Source: Halomonas sp. NO4
Lineage (GTDB): Bacteria > Pseudomonadota > Gammaproteobacteria > Pseudomonadales > Halomonadaceae
Reading direction: 5' to 3'
DNA length: 59,957 bases
Assembly (NCBI RefSeq): GCF_010994375.1
Contig: NZ_WHMA01000020.1
Coordinates: 1 to 59,957 of the forward strand
The notes under the pieces are model-generated. The model made no database searches, had not been told where the DNA came from, and saw nothing but the letters and a program-made list of their open reading frames with translations. The position numbers and the translations under genes are program-made. This document shows, piece by piece, positions 1-8,670 of this stretch. Numbering within the stretch: the stretch's first letter is position 1; each line of letters begins with the position of its first letter.

Positions 1-50
1 GCAGCAGGATTTTAAAGAGCCGAAACCATTTCATGTGCCAACTATGTTGA

Positions 51-314
51 CAGGCTCCGAGCAGCGCGGGCCACTTGTCCACGCGACAGTACGCGCGCAT
101 CGTTAAATCCTGGGTAACCTCTATTGGCCTTGAGCCATCAGCCTATGGGACTCACACGTTGCGACGCACCAAAGCATCTTTAATCTATCGCCGAACGAAA
201 AACTTGAGAGCCGTTCAACTTTTATTAGGTCATACAAAACTCGAAAGCACCGTCAGATACCTTGGAGTTGAGGTGGATGACGCATTAGTTATGGCTGAGC
301 AGACAGAGGTCTAA
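51..314 (+). pseudogene. Tyrosine recombinase (integrase), C-terminal remnant
   Basis: Only the end of a phage-type integrase catalytic domain is present. It keeps the box II H-x-L-R motif (HTLRR), the LLGH histidine and the nucleophile tyrosine in the sequence TVRYLG, in the right order and spacing. The reading frame is open only from position 51, after an in-frame TGA at 48-50, and can begin at a TTG at 75. The first catalytic arginine and the arm-binding and core-binding domains are missing, so this cannot be an active recombinase. It resembles the compact integrases found on gammaproteobacterial islands and plasmids. It marks the edge of the lower-GC block that follows. Whether the rest lies upstream of the window in another frame cannot be seen. 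Confidence 0.75.
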
Positions 315-439
315 CAACAGCCAGCGACGGCATAGTCTCTATGCCGTCGCTATCGGCCAAAAGCGGACAATCAGCAAGGGTCTATTGTAACGCATGATAT
401 GAGCCGCAAGTCTTGCGCCGCGTCGACTCTATGTCATTG

Positions 440-1516
440 TTAGTTCAATTCTGACTCGATGTAAGCACAAATGTCTGGATAATAACGCCACTTTGCTCGC
501 GCAGCCGTGCGAGGCTCCAGCATCTCTCGGTAGTTCTTGAGTGCTACCGCATTAGGATCGACAACAAATATTTCTTCGAGCGTGCGGCTAGTGAATTGAC
601 TGAACATGGTTCTGGCTAATGTATCCGTAGGAGGGCACGAATAGCCAACAATGACGATCCTCTTGGCCTGATGCATGTACTCATAAGCCAAGGTCCACAA
701 GAACCGAAAAAGGCTAGTGGCCGTGATTGGTTTGTTAGGTATAGGCGGTATGATAAGCGGGGAATCATCGTCGTCCGGAGTGGGCCGCCCCTTATCATCC
801 GACCATACAACGATCTTTTCATCGGACTCAATATTTCCTGTAATCATCTCCTCAAAGTGCCGTTTATTACACCGCCAGTTTATAGAACCGTGAAGCTTCA
901 ACATGATTGGGTGGGGGAACTTTTCATCTGCATAGCGACGAATACCATCTTCTTCACGAGCTACAATGCGGTCGAAGTATATCTTCTTCTTCGAGAGCCC
1001 CCGGTCTATAAGAGGGCGCTCTAAGACTGTATCGTAGTTGAATGTGATGATCCTATCCGTGTACTCCGCAACAGGCTTATGCGCGGGAAATATGTGTTGT
1101 ATTAATTTTCGCGCATTACCTGAGTTGTTTGCTTTGCAACGCGACAGAAATTCTGTAATAAGGTGCGATAGGTGATTAAGGTACTCGGCATTGTTGCAAC
1201 GCCCCTTAATCTTCGTAGGATGGAGGTTTGACAGAAAATCGTACTGGCTGACGCGCTTGATGATGGCCTCCTCCAGGCCATGATCAACAGCCGCTATACG
1301 GTCAAACCATTGCTGGAGAACGAGTTCGGTGGACGCGCGACGCCACCCGTTCGCAGGCTGAAAGTGCTGAAGGTTCTTCAAAAATGTAGCGTCAAGCGGG
1401 GTTACTTGCCGCGAGTAAGGGTGCTTTTTGGTTTTGACCTTTGTCAGGCCATAACTGGCACCTGCCCCCAGGACGTACAGAGTGTCTATTTGTTGTCTGT
1501 TCGCTGCCTGCTTCAT
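440..1516 (-). CDS. SIR2-like domain protein (candidate NADase, defence-type)
   Basis: This 358-residue protein has the landmarks of the SIR2-like fold. There is an N-terminal nucleotide-binding GAGAS at residues 17-21, an asparagine in TFNYD at N160, a histidine in KLHGS at H209, and a C-terminal GYSCPPTD at 291-298. In the SIR2 domains of anti-phage proteins such as ThsA, the matching Asn and His are the NAD-cleaving residues. No second domain (STAND, HerA, Argonaute) is fused. The gene lies 85 bp or more downstream of an HNH endonuclease gene on the same strand, so the two may be one operon. Lower GC than the core genes suggests transfer. An NAD-degrading defence role is inference from family and context. 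Confidence 0.8.
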   Translation of the reverse strand: MKQAANRQQIDTLYVLGAGASYGLTKVKTKKHPYSRQVTPLDATFLKNLQHFQPANGWRRASTELVLQQWFDRIAAVDHGLEEAIIKRVSQYDFLSNLHPTKIKGRCNNAEYLNHLSHLITEFLSRCKANNSGNARKLIQHIFPAHKPVAEYTDRIITFNYDTVLERPLIDRGLSKKKIYFDRIVAREEDGIRRYADEKFPHPIMLKLHGSINWRCNKRHFEEMITGNIESDEKIVVWSDDKGRPTPDDDDSPLIIPPIPNKPITATSLFRFLWTLAYEYMHQAKRIVIVGYSCPPTDTLARTMFSQFTSRTLEEIFVVDPNAVALKNYREMLEPRTAARAKWRYYPDICAYIESELN

Positions 1517-1601
1517 ATAGTTCCGTTAAGTTAACAACCAAGCTTTTCGGTAATTCTGTAATCGCGAAGCGGAGGGGAAACCACTTAACAATAGCGACTG
1601 G

Positions 1602-2477
1602 TTAATTTCTTGTTTGGTGAATAACGGGATCCTTGTCCATGCACTCTTTTTCAAACCTGAGCACCTCCTTTCGGTCACCCAAGTATCTCGGGATACTGTC
1701 CAACCTCATAAACCCGCCAATCGGCTGCTGATGATGCCCAATAATCAACCCACCATAGCAATTATGCGCATGGCATTCGCTCAAAAATGTTGCGTTATTG
1801 GTAATGAGAATATTTCTCGGTCGAACTAATATTTCGACACCATTCCTAAGGAAGCGCCCTCGGTTTATCACTACTTTTCCTGGGGGATGGAAGTCAATTT
1901 CTATGAGTATCTTTCGATGAGCTTCTCTAACCGTCAAGGTGGTGCCTACCAACTGAATGTCCCAAGGAGCTACTGAATAGAAAAGCTGGTTGTTTTTTAT
2001 ATGCAAAACAGGCGCATTAAATTCATCAAAAATTATTAGGTTGAGAAGAAAGTGGCCGTCGGCCAGAATGAGGCCTACTAACGGAGTTCCATCAACGCTG
2101 ATAGGCGCCATTGCCGTACCATATCCTTGATCTTCACAAGTGAAGCTGTTTCCACCGATTTCAACGCAAGCCTCCCGGCCAGAGAAATATAGATTATATG
2201 GTTTTGACACCCCTTCCTTTAGGTTGTAAGGATTGTTGTTTGCCTCACGCGCAACCTCCTTTGGAAGTAGTCCACCGGTTTTCTCTCGATGGTGTTGATC
2301 ACAAAGCAATGTAATCTCATCTGCTACATGCCGTTGCACTTGAGACCACTCTTCCATATGCTCATATTCATATAATGGCATGCCGCAAATCACACAGCCA
2401 AAGCCACATCGTTGTCTTACTTCACGCTGGACTGGAAGCGGAATGTTTCTGCTATTGCACTCTTTTGCATTTCCCAT
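1602..2477 (-). CDS. HNH endonuclease-domain protein with unassigned C-terminal region
   Basis: The first 70 or so residues form an HNH-type zinc site: CVIC, then an E-H pair in YEHM, then CDQHH. This is the usual CxxC...CxxH frame of HNH nucleases. The remaining roughly 210 residues are rich in beta-type segments and glycine, end in a cysteine/histidine-rich stretch (SECHAHNCYGG), and match nothing I recognise. I chose the ATG at 2477; a TTG at 2501 in the same frame gives eight more residues, and neither has an ideal ribosome-binding site. It sits directly upstream of the SIR2-like gene and downstream of a small zinc-ribbon gene, all on the minus strand. A nuclease or nucleic-acid sensor in a defence module is a reasonable guess only. 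Confidence 0.7.
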   Translation of the reverse strand: MGNAKECNSRNIPLPVQREVRQRCGFGCVICGMPLYEYEHMEEWSQVQRHVADEITLLCDQHHREKTGGLLPKEVAREANNNPYNLKEGVSKPYNLYFSGREACVEIGGNSFTCEDQGYGTAMAPISVDGTPLVGLILADGHFLLNLIIFDEFNAPVLHIKNNQLFYSVAPWDIQLVGTTLTVREAHRKILIEIDFHPPGKVVINRGRFLRNGVEILVRPRNILITNNATFLSECHAHNCYGGLIIGHHQQPIGGFMRLDSIPRYLGDRKEVLRFEKECMDKDPVIHQTRN

Positions 2478-2618
2478 AGAAATATCGACAATCCTCGGCA
2501 ACTAATAAAGAGCTAAATGGCGGCCACCCAGGGACGTCCGGAGGACGGCCCCCAAACTAGGAGGCACTTGAGTAACTAATTATGTGCGCCAGACGGCAAT
2601 GCCTCGTATCGACGGCTA

Positions 2619-2852
2619 TTAGATTGCATCATTGCCCACAAAACCGCCGCCTTCAAATCGAGCAACGAAGTTTTCTTTATTACAGCCGCTCATCTTAGCG
2701 CAGTGAGGACACTGCGCTTGATTACCCATCAATGTTGCTGTACTGAATGAGGCATAGGGTGTCATGAATATTGGAGAGGGGAACTTGCCTCCACAGTTCA
2801 GACACTTGATAGTGATGCTTTGTGTTTCAGCGTCTGGATGAATATCACTCAT
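2619..2852 (-). CDS. Small zinc-ribbon protein
   Basis: A 77-residue protein with two CxxC knuckles (CLNC and CPHC) about 30 residues apart, the signature of a four-cysteine zinc ribbon. The start is well supported by a GGAG seven bases upstream of the ATG. It is the first gene of the minus-strand row that continues into the HNH and SIR2-like genes, with a 141-bp gap to the HNH start. Function is unknown: such small ribbons often act as nucleic-acid or protein adaptors. The roughly 260 bp upstream (2853-3112) hold no gene that I can see and are AT-richer, so the promoter for the row is probably there. Confidence 0.6.
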   Translation of the reverse strand: MSDIHPDAETQSITIKCLNCGGKFPSPIFMTPYASFSTATLMGNQAQCPHCAKMSGCNKENFVARFEGGGFVGNDAI

Positions 2853-3112
2853 TTTTGACTCCGTTTAACTACTTCACAGGTAAGAGAAAACCAGTTTGTT
2901 TATTGACTTGAATGCATCGGCACTCTCATTCGTGTTTTAGCGCATCAGTCACATTTCCACCCTCTGAATTTCAGAAAAAATAAGCATTATTCGGCATCAT
3001 AACAGCCAATCACTGTGCCGACTGCATAACACAGATGGATACCCTAGCTGCCTTGTCGAATGTCCCCTTTGGGTCGAAAGCGGCCGGCCCTGCCTGATAT
3101 ACCCCGTCAACT

Positions 3113-3916
3113 CTATGCCACATCCTGCACCTCCCGGCACTTGGGATATGCCGAACACCCCCAGAATCGGTTGCCGGCGTTTGCACCTCGTTTGGCTGTG
3201 CGCAGCAGCATGCTGCTTCCACACTTAGGGCATTTTCGTTCAGCGGTGGATTCGAAGCGTGCTCTGAGCTGTTTCACGTGTTGGCGGTGCGTTTCACGGT
3301 TTGGCGCCAGCCGGCCGGTGGCGATGTATTCCAACACTTTCTGCACCTGAATCTCCGACAGCACAGGCTCTCGGAACGACTTGATGTACCTCACATAGCC
3401 GCCACCGACGGTGACGTTATCAGGCATCTTGGTCTTGAAGATGGCGCTACCCGAGAAGGCCACTACCGAGTGAATGGTATCCGCCGGCACGTCGAGCTGA
3501 GCTTCCAGCGCTTTCACATGCTTGTAGTTCTGGCGCAGCGGGTTCTGAAACTTGAACGACTTGCGGAAATGCTTCTGTGTCCACTGCGCCTGCTTTTCGC
3601 TGCCGAAGATCCACCCCGACATGTGCTTGGTTTCGATGACGAAGATGCCGAATCGGGAAACGATAACGTGATCGATCTGGGTGGTGCCATCGGGCGTAGG
3701 AAGCGTGACGTTGTGTACTCCCCGGTACTCATCCGCCGGCAGCCGGAACCTGGCAATCAGCTTGACGAAGGCTTCGCCGAACAGGCCCTTGAACCAGCGA
3801 GACTTGAAGATGCCGAGGAGCACGACGATGGCCAGCACCCACCACAGCGGCCTTGCGGCTTCATGGATGATCAAGTAGTCCAAGGTTCCATCTCGCTTAG
3901 AAGGTTTCGGCTCCAA
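3113..3916 (-). CDS. NERD-domain nuclease-related protein with topoisomerase-type zinc finger
   Basis: About 267 residues. An N-terminal hydrophobic segment (roughly residues 23-38) suggests a membrane anchor. The NERD domain follows (about residues 60-170), with the restriction-endonuclease-like core D and E-x-K seen in TQIDHVIVSRFGIFVIETKH. The C-terminus carries a topoisomerase-I-type C4 zinc finger (CPKCGS...CSAYPKC). NERD proteins are thought to process DNA; the zinc finger fits nucleic-acid binding. The reading frame opens with a TTG at 3916, with no strong ribosome-binding site, so the exact start is uncertain. It is on the same strand as the SIR2/HNH row, but 260 bp separates it from the zinc-ribbon gene. 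Confidence 0.8.
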   Translation of the reverse strand: MEPKPSKRDGTLDYLIIHEAARPLWWVLAIVVLLGIFKSRWFKGLFGEAFVKLIARFRLPADEYRGVHNVTLPTPDGTTQIDHVIVSRFGIFVIETKHMSGWIFGSEKQAQWTQKHFRKSFKFQNPLRQNYKHVKALEAQLDVPADTIHSVVAFSGSAIFKTKMPDNVTVGGGYVRYIKSFREPVLSEIQVQKVLEYIATGRLAPNRETHRQHVKQLRARFESTAERKCPKCGSSMLLRTAKRGANAGNRFWGCSAYPKCREVQDVA

Positions 3917-4329
3917 GGCTCTGTTTCAGCCCGCTTAGCTCCCAACCTAACGACTTCTTTCGTGCATATCTACGTAACGATCCGGAATTTTGACCTTGGT
4001 CGTGTCGGCGTGGGTACAGGCTGACACGATGTAAGCCATTTCTTACATAGCGCTGGCGGGCCATCGCTGAACAACCTGCCACGACGAGTCGCTCATCGTT
4101 GCCGAAGCGCCTAGGCGAGGAGAAACATGCCTCCCAACCCGATGACAAAGACACCGAAGAACTCGAGCCCGAGACATCGAACCGATGTGCAAGCGCTCAC
4201 AAACCCTGCATCCGCCACCTGAGCGTCAAAAGCACGGCGCTGAAGATGCCCATCAGGCTCATGCCCAGCAAGGCGAACCGGCATGAGCTATGGTGAAAGT
4301 GAGCCTCCAAGCAGCTTGAGGAGATGGTT
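3917..4329. other. Stretch of about 410 bp without a convincing gene
   Basis: Several short open frames cross this stretch on both strands, but none has a recognisable product or a good ribosome-binding site. On the minus strand, near 4105-4290, two out-of-phase hydrophobic pieces (ending WRMQGL and GGMFLLA) could be the wreck of a small membrane-protein gene. This is too weak to call. Confidence 0.4.
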
Positions 4330-4557
4330 ATGCGGAATAAGCTTGGTATAGCGCTGTACTTCCTCTTTTCAGGAGGGGCCATCGTCGTGATCTTTGCTCT
4401 GTTGGCAGGCTTGGCCTATCTGGTCGTGGCTCGTGAAGAGGCTTTCACTTGGGATCTGGCCTCGGGCAGCCTGTTCTTCATCATACTGGCCGCGATTTTC
4501 TGGGTTTGTGGCCAGGCGGCAAAGCATTTGCTGACCGATGGCAATGCATCGCCCTGA
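4330..4557 (+). CDS. Small two-helix membrane protein
   Basis: A 75-residue protein with two strongly hydrophobic segments (about residues 5-30 and 45-65) and a short polar tail. The ATG at 4330 is chosen because GAGGAG ends six bases before it; another ATG at 4324 touches that ribosome-binding site. A perfect 13-bp hairpin follows at 4608-4637. I do not recognise a family. It stands between the accessory block and the phaC locus and could belong to either. Confidence 0.5.
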   Translation: MRNKLGIALYFLFSGGAIVVIFALLAGLAYLVVAREEAFTWDLASGSLFFIILAAIFWVCGQAAKHLLTDGNASP

Positions 4558-4607
4558 TTCGAGCGACCAGCGGACAGAGGCGATAGCCCGTCCATTCCAC
4601 GTTGACG

Positions 4608-4637
4608 AAGGGCCGAGTGACATTTCACTCGGCCCTT
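4608..4637 (+). terminator. Rho-independent terminator candidate
   Basis: Perfect 13-bp inverted repeat AAGGGCCGAGTGA / TCACTCGGCCCTT with a four-base loop, followed by a pyrimidine-rich TTCTCCT. It ends transcription of the small membrane-protein gene and marks the border before the nirD remnant. Confidence 0.75.
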
Positions 4638-4673
4638 CTCCTATCGGCGGTAGGGGTGAGCCCGGTGGTCTCG

Positions 4674-4805
4674 ATGGGCGTGCCGGTGGTCGCCTCGCCG
4701 CTCTACAAGCAGCACTTCCGCCTTGAAGACGGCCAGTGCCTGGAAGACGACAGCGTGACGCTGCGCATCTGGTCGGTGAGCGACGAGGCGTGGATCGAGG
4801 CGTGA
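4674..4805 (+). pseudogene. Nitrite reductase small subunit (NirD), C-terminal remnant
   Basis: The last 43 codons read like the end of NirD, the Rieske-like small subunit of NADH-dependent assimilatory nitrite reductase. The piece VASPLYKQHFRLEDGQCLED matches the VASPLKKQHF...DGLC-ED ending typical of the family. The rest of the gene (Rieske-type core, about 60-70 residues) is missing, and no nirB lies near. The frame can open at GTG 4656 or ATG 4674, but a functional product is unlikely. It shows that a nitrate/nitrite assimilation operon once ended here, or that a rearrangement carried its tail here next to phaC. Confidence 0.65.
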
Positions 4806-4954
4806 AGGTTGGCGTAGGGCACCCCGCCCCTACGATACTGAAACGGTAGATGGCGGCAGATGACGCAGTGCATCGGCCCTAGCTTCGGCGACCTACCTCC
4901 CGCCATGGGTCGGACGATGCCGCTATCGAGTAGTACTCACCAAGGGGCAAGGCC

Positions 4955-6811
4955 ATGAATGACCAGAAACCGTCTTCAGCGAAGCCAGGCGATCAGGCGA
5001 CACCACCCCAGGAGACGCCATCCGACGAGTTGGCACAGCGCTATGCCGAGGCCCTCGCGCGATTGTCGACCGGATCGTCCCGCGCCTGGCAGGGCTGGCT
5101 CGAGCGCCAGGCGCGCGGGGACTTCTTCACCCTGCCCGACCCGGCGGTCGCGGCCAAGGCGCTCACCCGCCTGAGCCAGCAGTTTCTCTTCCATCCGCAG
5201 CAGGCCCTGGAGCTCCAGCAGCAACTGTGGCAGGGCTATGCGGCACTCTGGCAGAACACCACGCAGCGCCTCTTCGGCGAGGCGCCTTCAACGGCCGCCG
5301 CGCCCGAGCCACGGGACCGACGCTTCAAGGGGAAGAGCTGGGAGGAGAACCTCTTCTTCGACGCGCTCCGCCAGGCTTACCAACTCACCGCCGAGCAGTG
5401 GTTGCAGGGGGTGCACGAGGTCACTGAGGAGCTGGACCGCGACGAGCGGGTGAAGGTCGAGTTCTATGCCCGTCAGCTGATGGACGCCCTCGCCCCCAGC
5501 AACTTCGCCACCACCAACCCGGAAGTGATCAAGGCCACGGTGCGCACCGGCGGTGCCAACCTGCTGCAGGGCCTGGCCAACCTGATGGAGGACCTGTCGC
5601 GGGGCGAGGGCCTGCTGCGCATCAAGCAAAGCGATTCGGCCGAGCTGGAGCTGGGCCAGAACCTCGCGGTGACCCCGGGCAAGGTCATCTACCAGAACGA
5701 GCTGATGCAGCTCATCCAGTACGCACCGACCACCGAGGCGGTCGACCGCCGGCCGCTGCTGATCGTCCCGCCCTGGATCAACAAGTTCTACATCCTCGAC
5801 CTCACCCCGCAGCGCTCCTTTATCCGCTGGGCCGTGACGCAGGGAATCACCGTCTTCATGATCTCCTGGGTCAACCCGGACGAGCGCTATGCCGAGGTGG
5901 CCTTCGACGACTACCTCACCCAGGGCACCCTCAAGGCCATGGACGTGGTGCAGGAGGTCACCGGCGAGGAGACGCTCAACACCATCGGCTACTGCATCGG
6001 CGGCACCCTGCTCTCCTGCACCCTGGCGCATCAGGCCGCTCGGGGCGATGAGCGAGTGCACAGTGCCACCTTCTTCACCACCCTCCTCGACTTCAGCGAG
6101 GTGGGGCAGTTGGAAGTGTTCATCGACGAGGAGCAGATCCGCTACATGGAGCAGCACATGGAACAGCGCGGCTATCTGGAGGGCACGCACCTGGCCAACG
6201 CCTTCAACCTGCTGCAGTCCGCCGACCTGATCTGGGGTTTCGTGATCAATAACTACCTGCTCGGCCGCGACCCCAAGGCCTTCGACCTGCTCTACTGGAA
6301 TTCCGACTCCACCCGCATGCCGAAGCGCATGCAGAGCTACTACCTGCGCAACATGTATCTGGAAAACCGCCTGGCCCAACCGGGAGGGATCACCCTGGCC
6401 GGGCAGTCCATCGACCTGAGCCAGGTGCGCATCCCGACGTTCTTCGTGGCGACCGAGAAGGATCACATCGCCCCCTGGCACTCCAGTTACCGCGGGGCGC
6501 ACCTGTTGGGCAGGAAACCCCGCTTCCTGCTCGGCGGCTCCGGGCATATTGCCGGGGTCATCAACCCGGCGGACTCGCCGAAGTACGGCTACTGGACCTA
6601 TGGACGCCTGCCGCAAGATCCCGAACGCTGGCTGGCCTCGGCCACCCACCACCCGGGTTCCTGGTGGCCGGAATGGCGCACCTGGCTCCAGCGCCATGCC
6701 GGCGGCCAGGTGCCGGCCCGCGACCCCGGAAGCAGCGAGTACCCGCCCCTCGAGGAGGCACCGGGGTCTTATGTCCAGGTGCGGGTCGACGACGCGAGTA
6801 CGTCTCGTTGA
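4955..6811 (+). CDS. phaC: Class I poly(3-hydroxyalkanoate) synthase
   Basis: PhaC polymerises (R)-3-hydroxyacyl-CoA, mainly 3-hydroxybutyryl-CoA, into PHA on the surface of cytoplasmic granules. The 618 residues fit class I enzymes. The N-terminal PhaC domain spans about 100-270. The alpha/beta-hydrolase core has the lipase-like box GYCIGG with nucleophile C347, the acid D503 in ATEKDH, and the base H531 in GGSGH. The first 115 residues are a polar, low-complexity extension common in marine and halophilic relatives. No phasin, phaA, phaB or phaE is adjacent. The gene faces the maeB-aceEF-lpd-transporter row across 136 bp. The start has AAGGGGCAAGG upstream. Confidence 0.95.
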   Translation: MNDQKPSSAKPGDQATPPQETPSDELAQRYAEALARLSTGSSRAWQGWLERQARGDFFTLPDPAVAAKALTRLSQQFLFHPQQALELQQQLWQGYAALWQNTTQRLFGEAPSTAAAPEPRDRRFKGKSWEENLFFDALRQAYQLTAEQWLQGVHEVTEELDRDERVKVEFYARQLMDALAPSNFATTNPEVIKATVRTGGANLLQGLANLMEDLSRGEGLLRIKQSDSAELELGQNLAVTPGKVIYQNELMQLIQYAPTTEAVDRRPLLIVPPWINKFYILDLTPQRSFIRWAVTQGITVFMISWVNPDERYAEVAFDDYLTQGTLKAMDVVQEVTGEETLNTIGYCIGGTLLSCTLAHQAARGDERVHSATFFTTLLDFSEVGQLEVFIDEEQIRYMEQHMEQRGYLEGTHLANAFNLLQSADLIWGFVINNYLLGRDPKAFDLLYWNSDSTRMPKRMQSYYLRNMYLENRLAQPGGITLAGQSIDLSQVRIPTFFVATEKDHIAPWHSSYRGAHLLGRKPRFLLGGSGHIAGVINPADSPKYGYWTYGRLPQDPERWLASATHHPGSWWPEWRTWLQRHAGGQVPARDPGSSEYPPLEEAPGSYVQVRVDDASTSR

Positions 6812-6947
6812 CCGCGCTGCCAGCCATTACGGTGTCTGATCTTGCCCAGGAGCAGTGACACCCCGTTCAGGCAATACACTGAGACGAGGGGGGAGCCTGC
6901 GCCGTACCGGACGGCAACTCGTCGCGCAAGCGCCCACCCGCCTGGTA

Positions 6948-8555
6948 TTAGAACTGCAGCCCGAGGGCGAAACCGCCGAGCAGGTAGCAGAAGAGGGTGA
7001 TCAGGGCGATCCCGATGACGTTGAGAATGACGCCGCCTCGCGCCATCTGACCGATGGTGACCGCGCCGGTGCCGAAGACGATGGCGTTCGGCGGCGTGCC
7101 GACCGGCAGCATGAAGGCGCAGGTCGCGGCGAAGGCCGCCGGGATGAGCAGCGTCATCGCATCGGCGCCAATGCCGACGGCGACACCCCCGAGTACGGGG
7201 ATGAAGGTCGCGGCCGTCGCCGTGTTGCTGGTCACCTCCGTGAGGAAGAGCACGATCGTGGTCACGGCAGCGACCAGCAGCAGGATCGGCAGCACCTGCA
7301 GCCCGGTAATCTGCTCGCCGAACCAGCTGTCCAGGCCGGTCGCTGCCACCGCCCCGGCGAGACTCAGGCCACCGCCGAACAGCAGCAATACGCCCCAGGG
7401 CAGCCCGTCCTCGGCATCCTGCCAGTTCAGCACCGCCTCCCCGCGACCTCGTGCGGGGAGGATGAACATTGCAATGCCGGCGGCGATGGCGATGGCGGTG
7501 TCATTGAGCTCGCCAAGCGGCCCCAGCCGCTCTCCTATCCACGGCAAGCTGGCGAGCACCCCGGGCACCACCCACAGGAAGGCCGCCGAGCCGAAGACGA
7601 TCATCACCATCTTCTCGCCCTGACTGAGCGGGCCGAGCTTGTGGATCTCACCGTCGATCATCTCCTTGCCACCGGGAATCTCCGCGACCTTGAACGGGTA
7701 GAGCACACGGGTCATCAACACCCAGCCCACCAGGATAAAGGTGAAGGCCAGCGGCACACCGAGCATCATCCACTCGAGGAAGCCGATGGTGCGGCCCAGT
7801 TCGTCGGCCGCGTAGCCGGCGACGATGGCGTTCGGCGGGCTTCCCAGCAGGGTGCCGAGACCGCCCATGCTCGCCGACCAGGCGACCGCCAGGAGCAGAC
7901 AGACACCGAACCGCTTGATGTTGTCGTCGAAGATGAAGTCCACGTGGCCGGCCCGGTGGTGGTCGTGTGCGTGGCCTGCGGGATCATGGCCGGGGGAGAC
8001 GGTTTCCGCGGACTCGCCGCTGCGCTCCGCCACCAGGCGCAGCACGGAGAGCCCGATCGGCAGCATCATCAGCGTCGTCGCGGTGTTCGAGACCCACATC
8101 GACAGGAAGCCCGTGGCGAGCATCATGCCAAGCACGATCCGCTTCGGCTCGACCCCGACCCGGGCGAGCGTCAGCAGCGCTATGCGCCGGTGCAGGTTCC
8201 ATTTCTCCATGGCGATGGCGATCAGGAAGCCGCCGAGGAACAGAAACACGATGGAGCTGGCATAGGGCGCCGTGGCCTCGCCGACGGTGCGCGCCGTCAG
8301 CATCGGGATCAACACGATCGGCAGCAGGGACGTCGCCGAAAGCGGGATCGCCTCCGTCATCCACCACACCGCCATCAGGGTGGCGATCGTGGCGACCCAG
8401 CGCGCGTCCGACGACAGCCCCTCGGCGAATCCCATGGCGAGCCACACCACCAGCGCCATGATCAGCCCGAAGGCACGCAGGCCCCATGCCATCTTGGCGG
8501 ATCGACCGCCGGTCGTTTCATCGTATTCTTCCGGCTGGCGAGGTTGTTCGGCCAT
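6948..8555 (-). CDS. DASS-family (SLC13) sodium:dicarboxylate symporter
   Basis: A 535-residue inner-membrane carrier with about 11-12 hydrophobic segments. The two repeat-related motifs of the divalent anion:Na+ symporter family are clear: SNTATT in the first half and TSNTATA in the second, plus the final PVGTPPNAIVFGTG. The usual substrates are succinate, fumarate and malate, taken up with sodium. A histidine-rich loop (SPGHDPAGHAHDHHRAGH) sits in the middle of the protein and is not typical of the family. The start follows a GGAGGA site. It is the last gene of the row maeB-aceE-aceF-lpd, 115 bp after lpd, which suggests it feeds malate to MaeB. Exact substrate is inference. Confidence 0.9.
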   Translation of the reverse strand: MAEQPRQPEEYDETTGGRSAKMAWGLRAFGLIMALVVWLAMGFAEGLSSDARWVATIATLMAVWWMTEAIPLSATSLLPIVLIPMLTARTVGEATAPYASSIVFLFLGGFLIAIAMEKWNLHRRIALLTLARVGVEPKRIVLGMMLATGFLSMWVSNTATTLMMLPIGLSVLRLVAERSGESAETVSPGHDPAGHAHDHHRAGHVDFIFDDNIKRFGVCLLLAVAWSASMGGLGTLLGSPPNAIVAGYAADELGRTIGFLEWMMLGVPLAFTFILVGWVLMTRVLYPFKVAEIPGGKEMIDGEIHKLGPLSQGEKMVMIVFGSAAFLWVVPGVLASLPWIGERLGPLGELNDTAIAIAAGIAMFILPARGRGEAVLNWQDAEDGLPWGVLLLFGGGLSLAGAVAATGLDSWFGEQITGLQVLPILLLVAAVTTIVLFLTEVTSNTATAATFIPVLGGVAVGIGADAMTLLIPAAFAATCAFMLPVGTPPNAIVFGTGAVTIGQMARGGVILNVIGIALITLFCYLLGGFALGLQF

Positions 8556-8670
8556 TGTTATGTCCTCCCCCCTTCTTTGCCTTCATTCATGATCCGCCGT
8601 TCCAGGTTTACCGGCTGAGATGGGATAGCCGCGTGAGCGCGGCAGCATCGGCAGCCCGGTGGAAGTCACC

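Noticed and set aside
4099..4296. Short frames on both strands between the NERD gene and the small membrane protein
   Set aside because: They have no start signals and no family match. The hydrophobic pieces on the minus strand are in different frames and too short to name.
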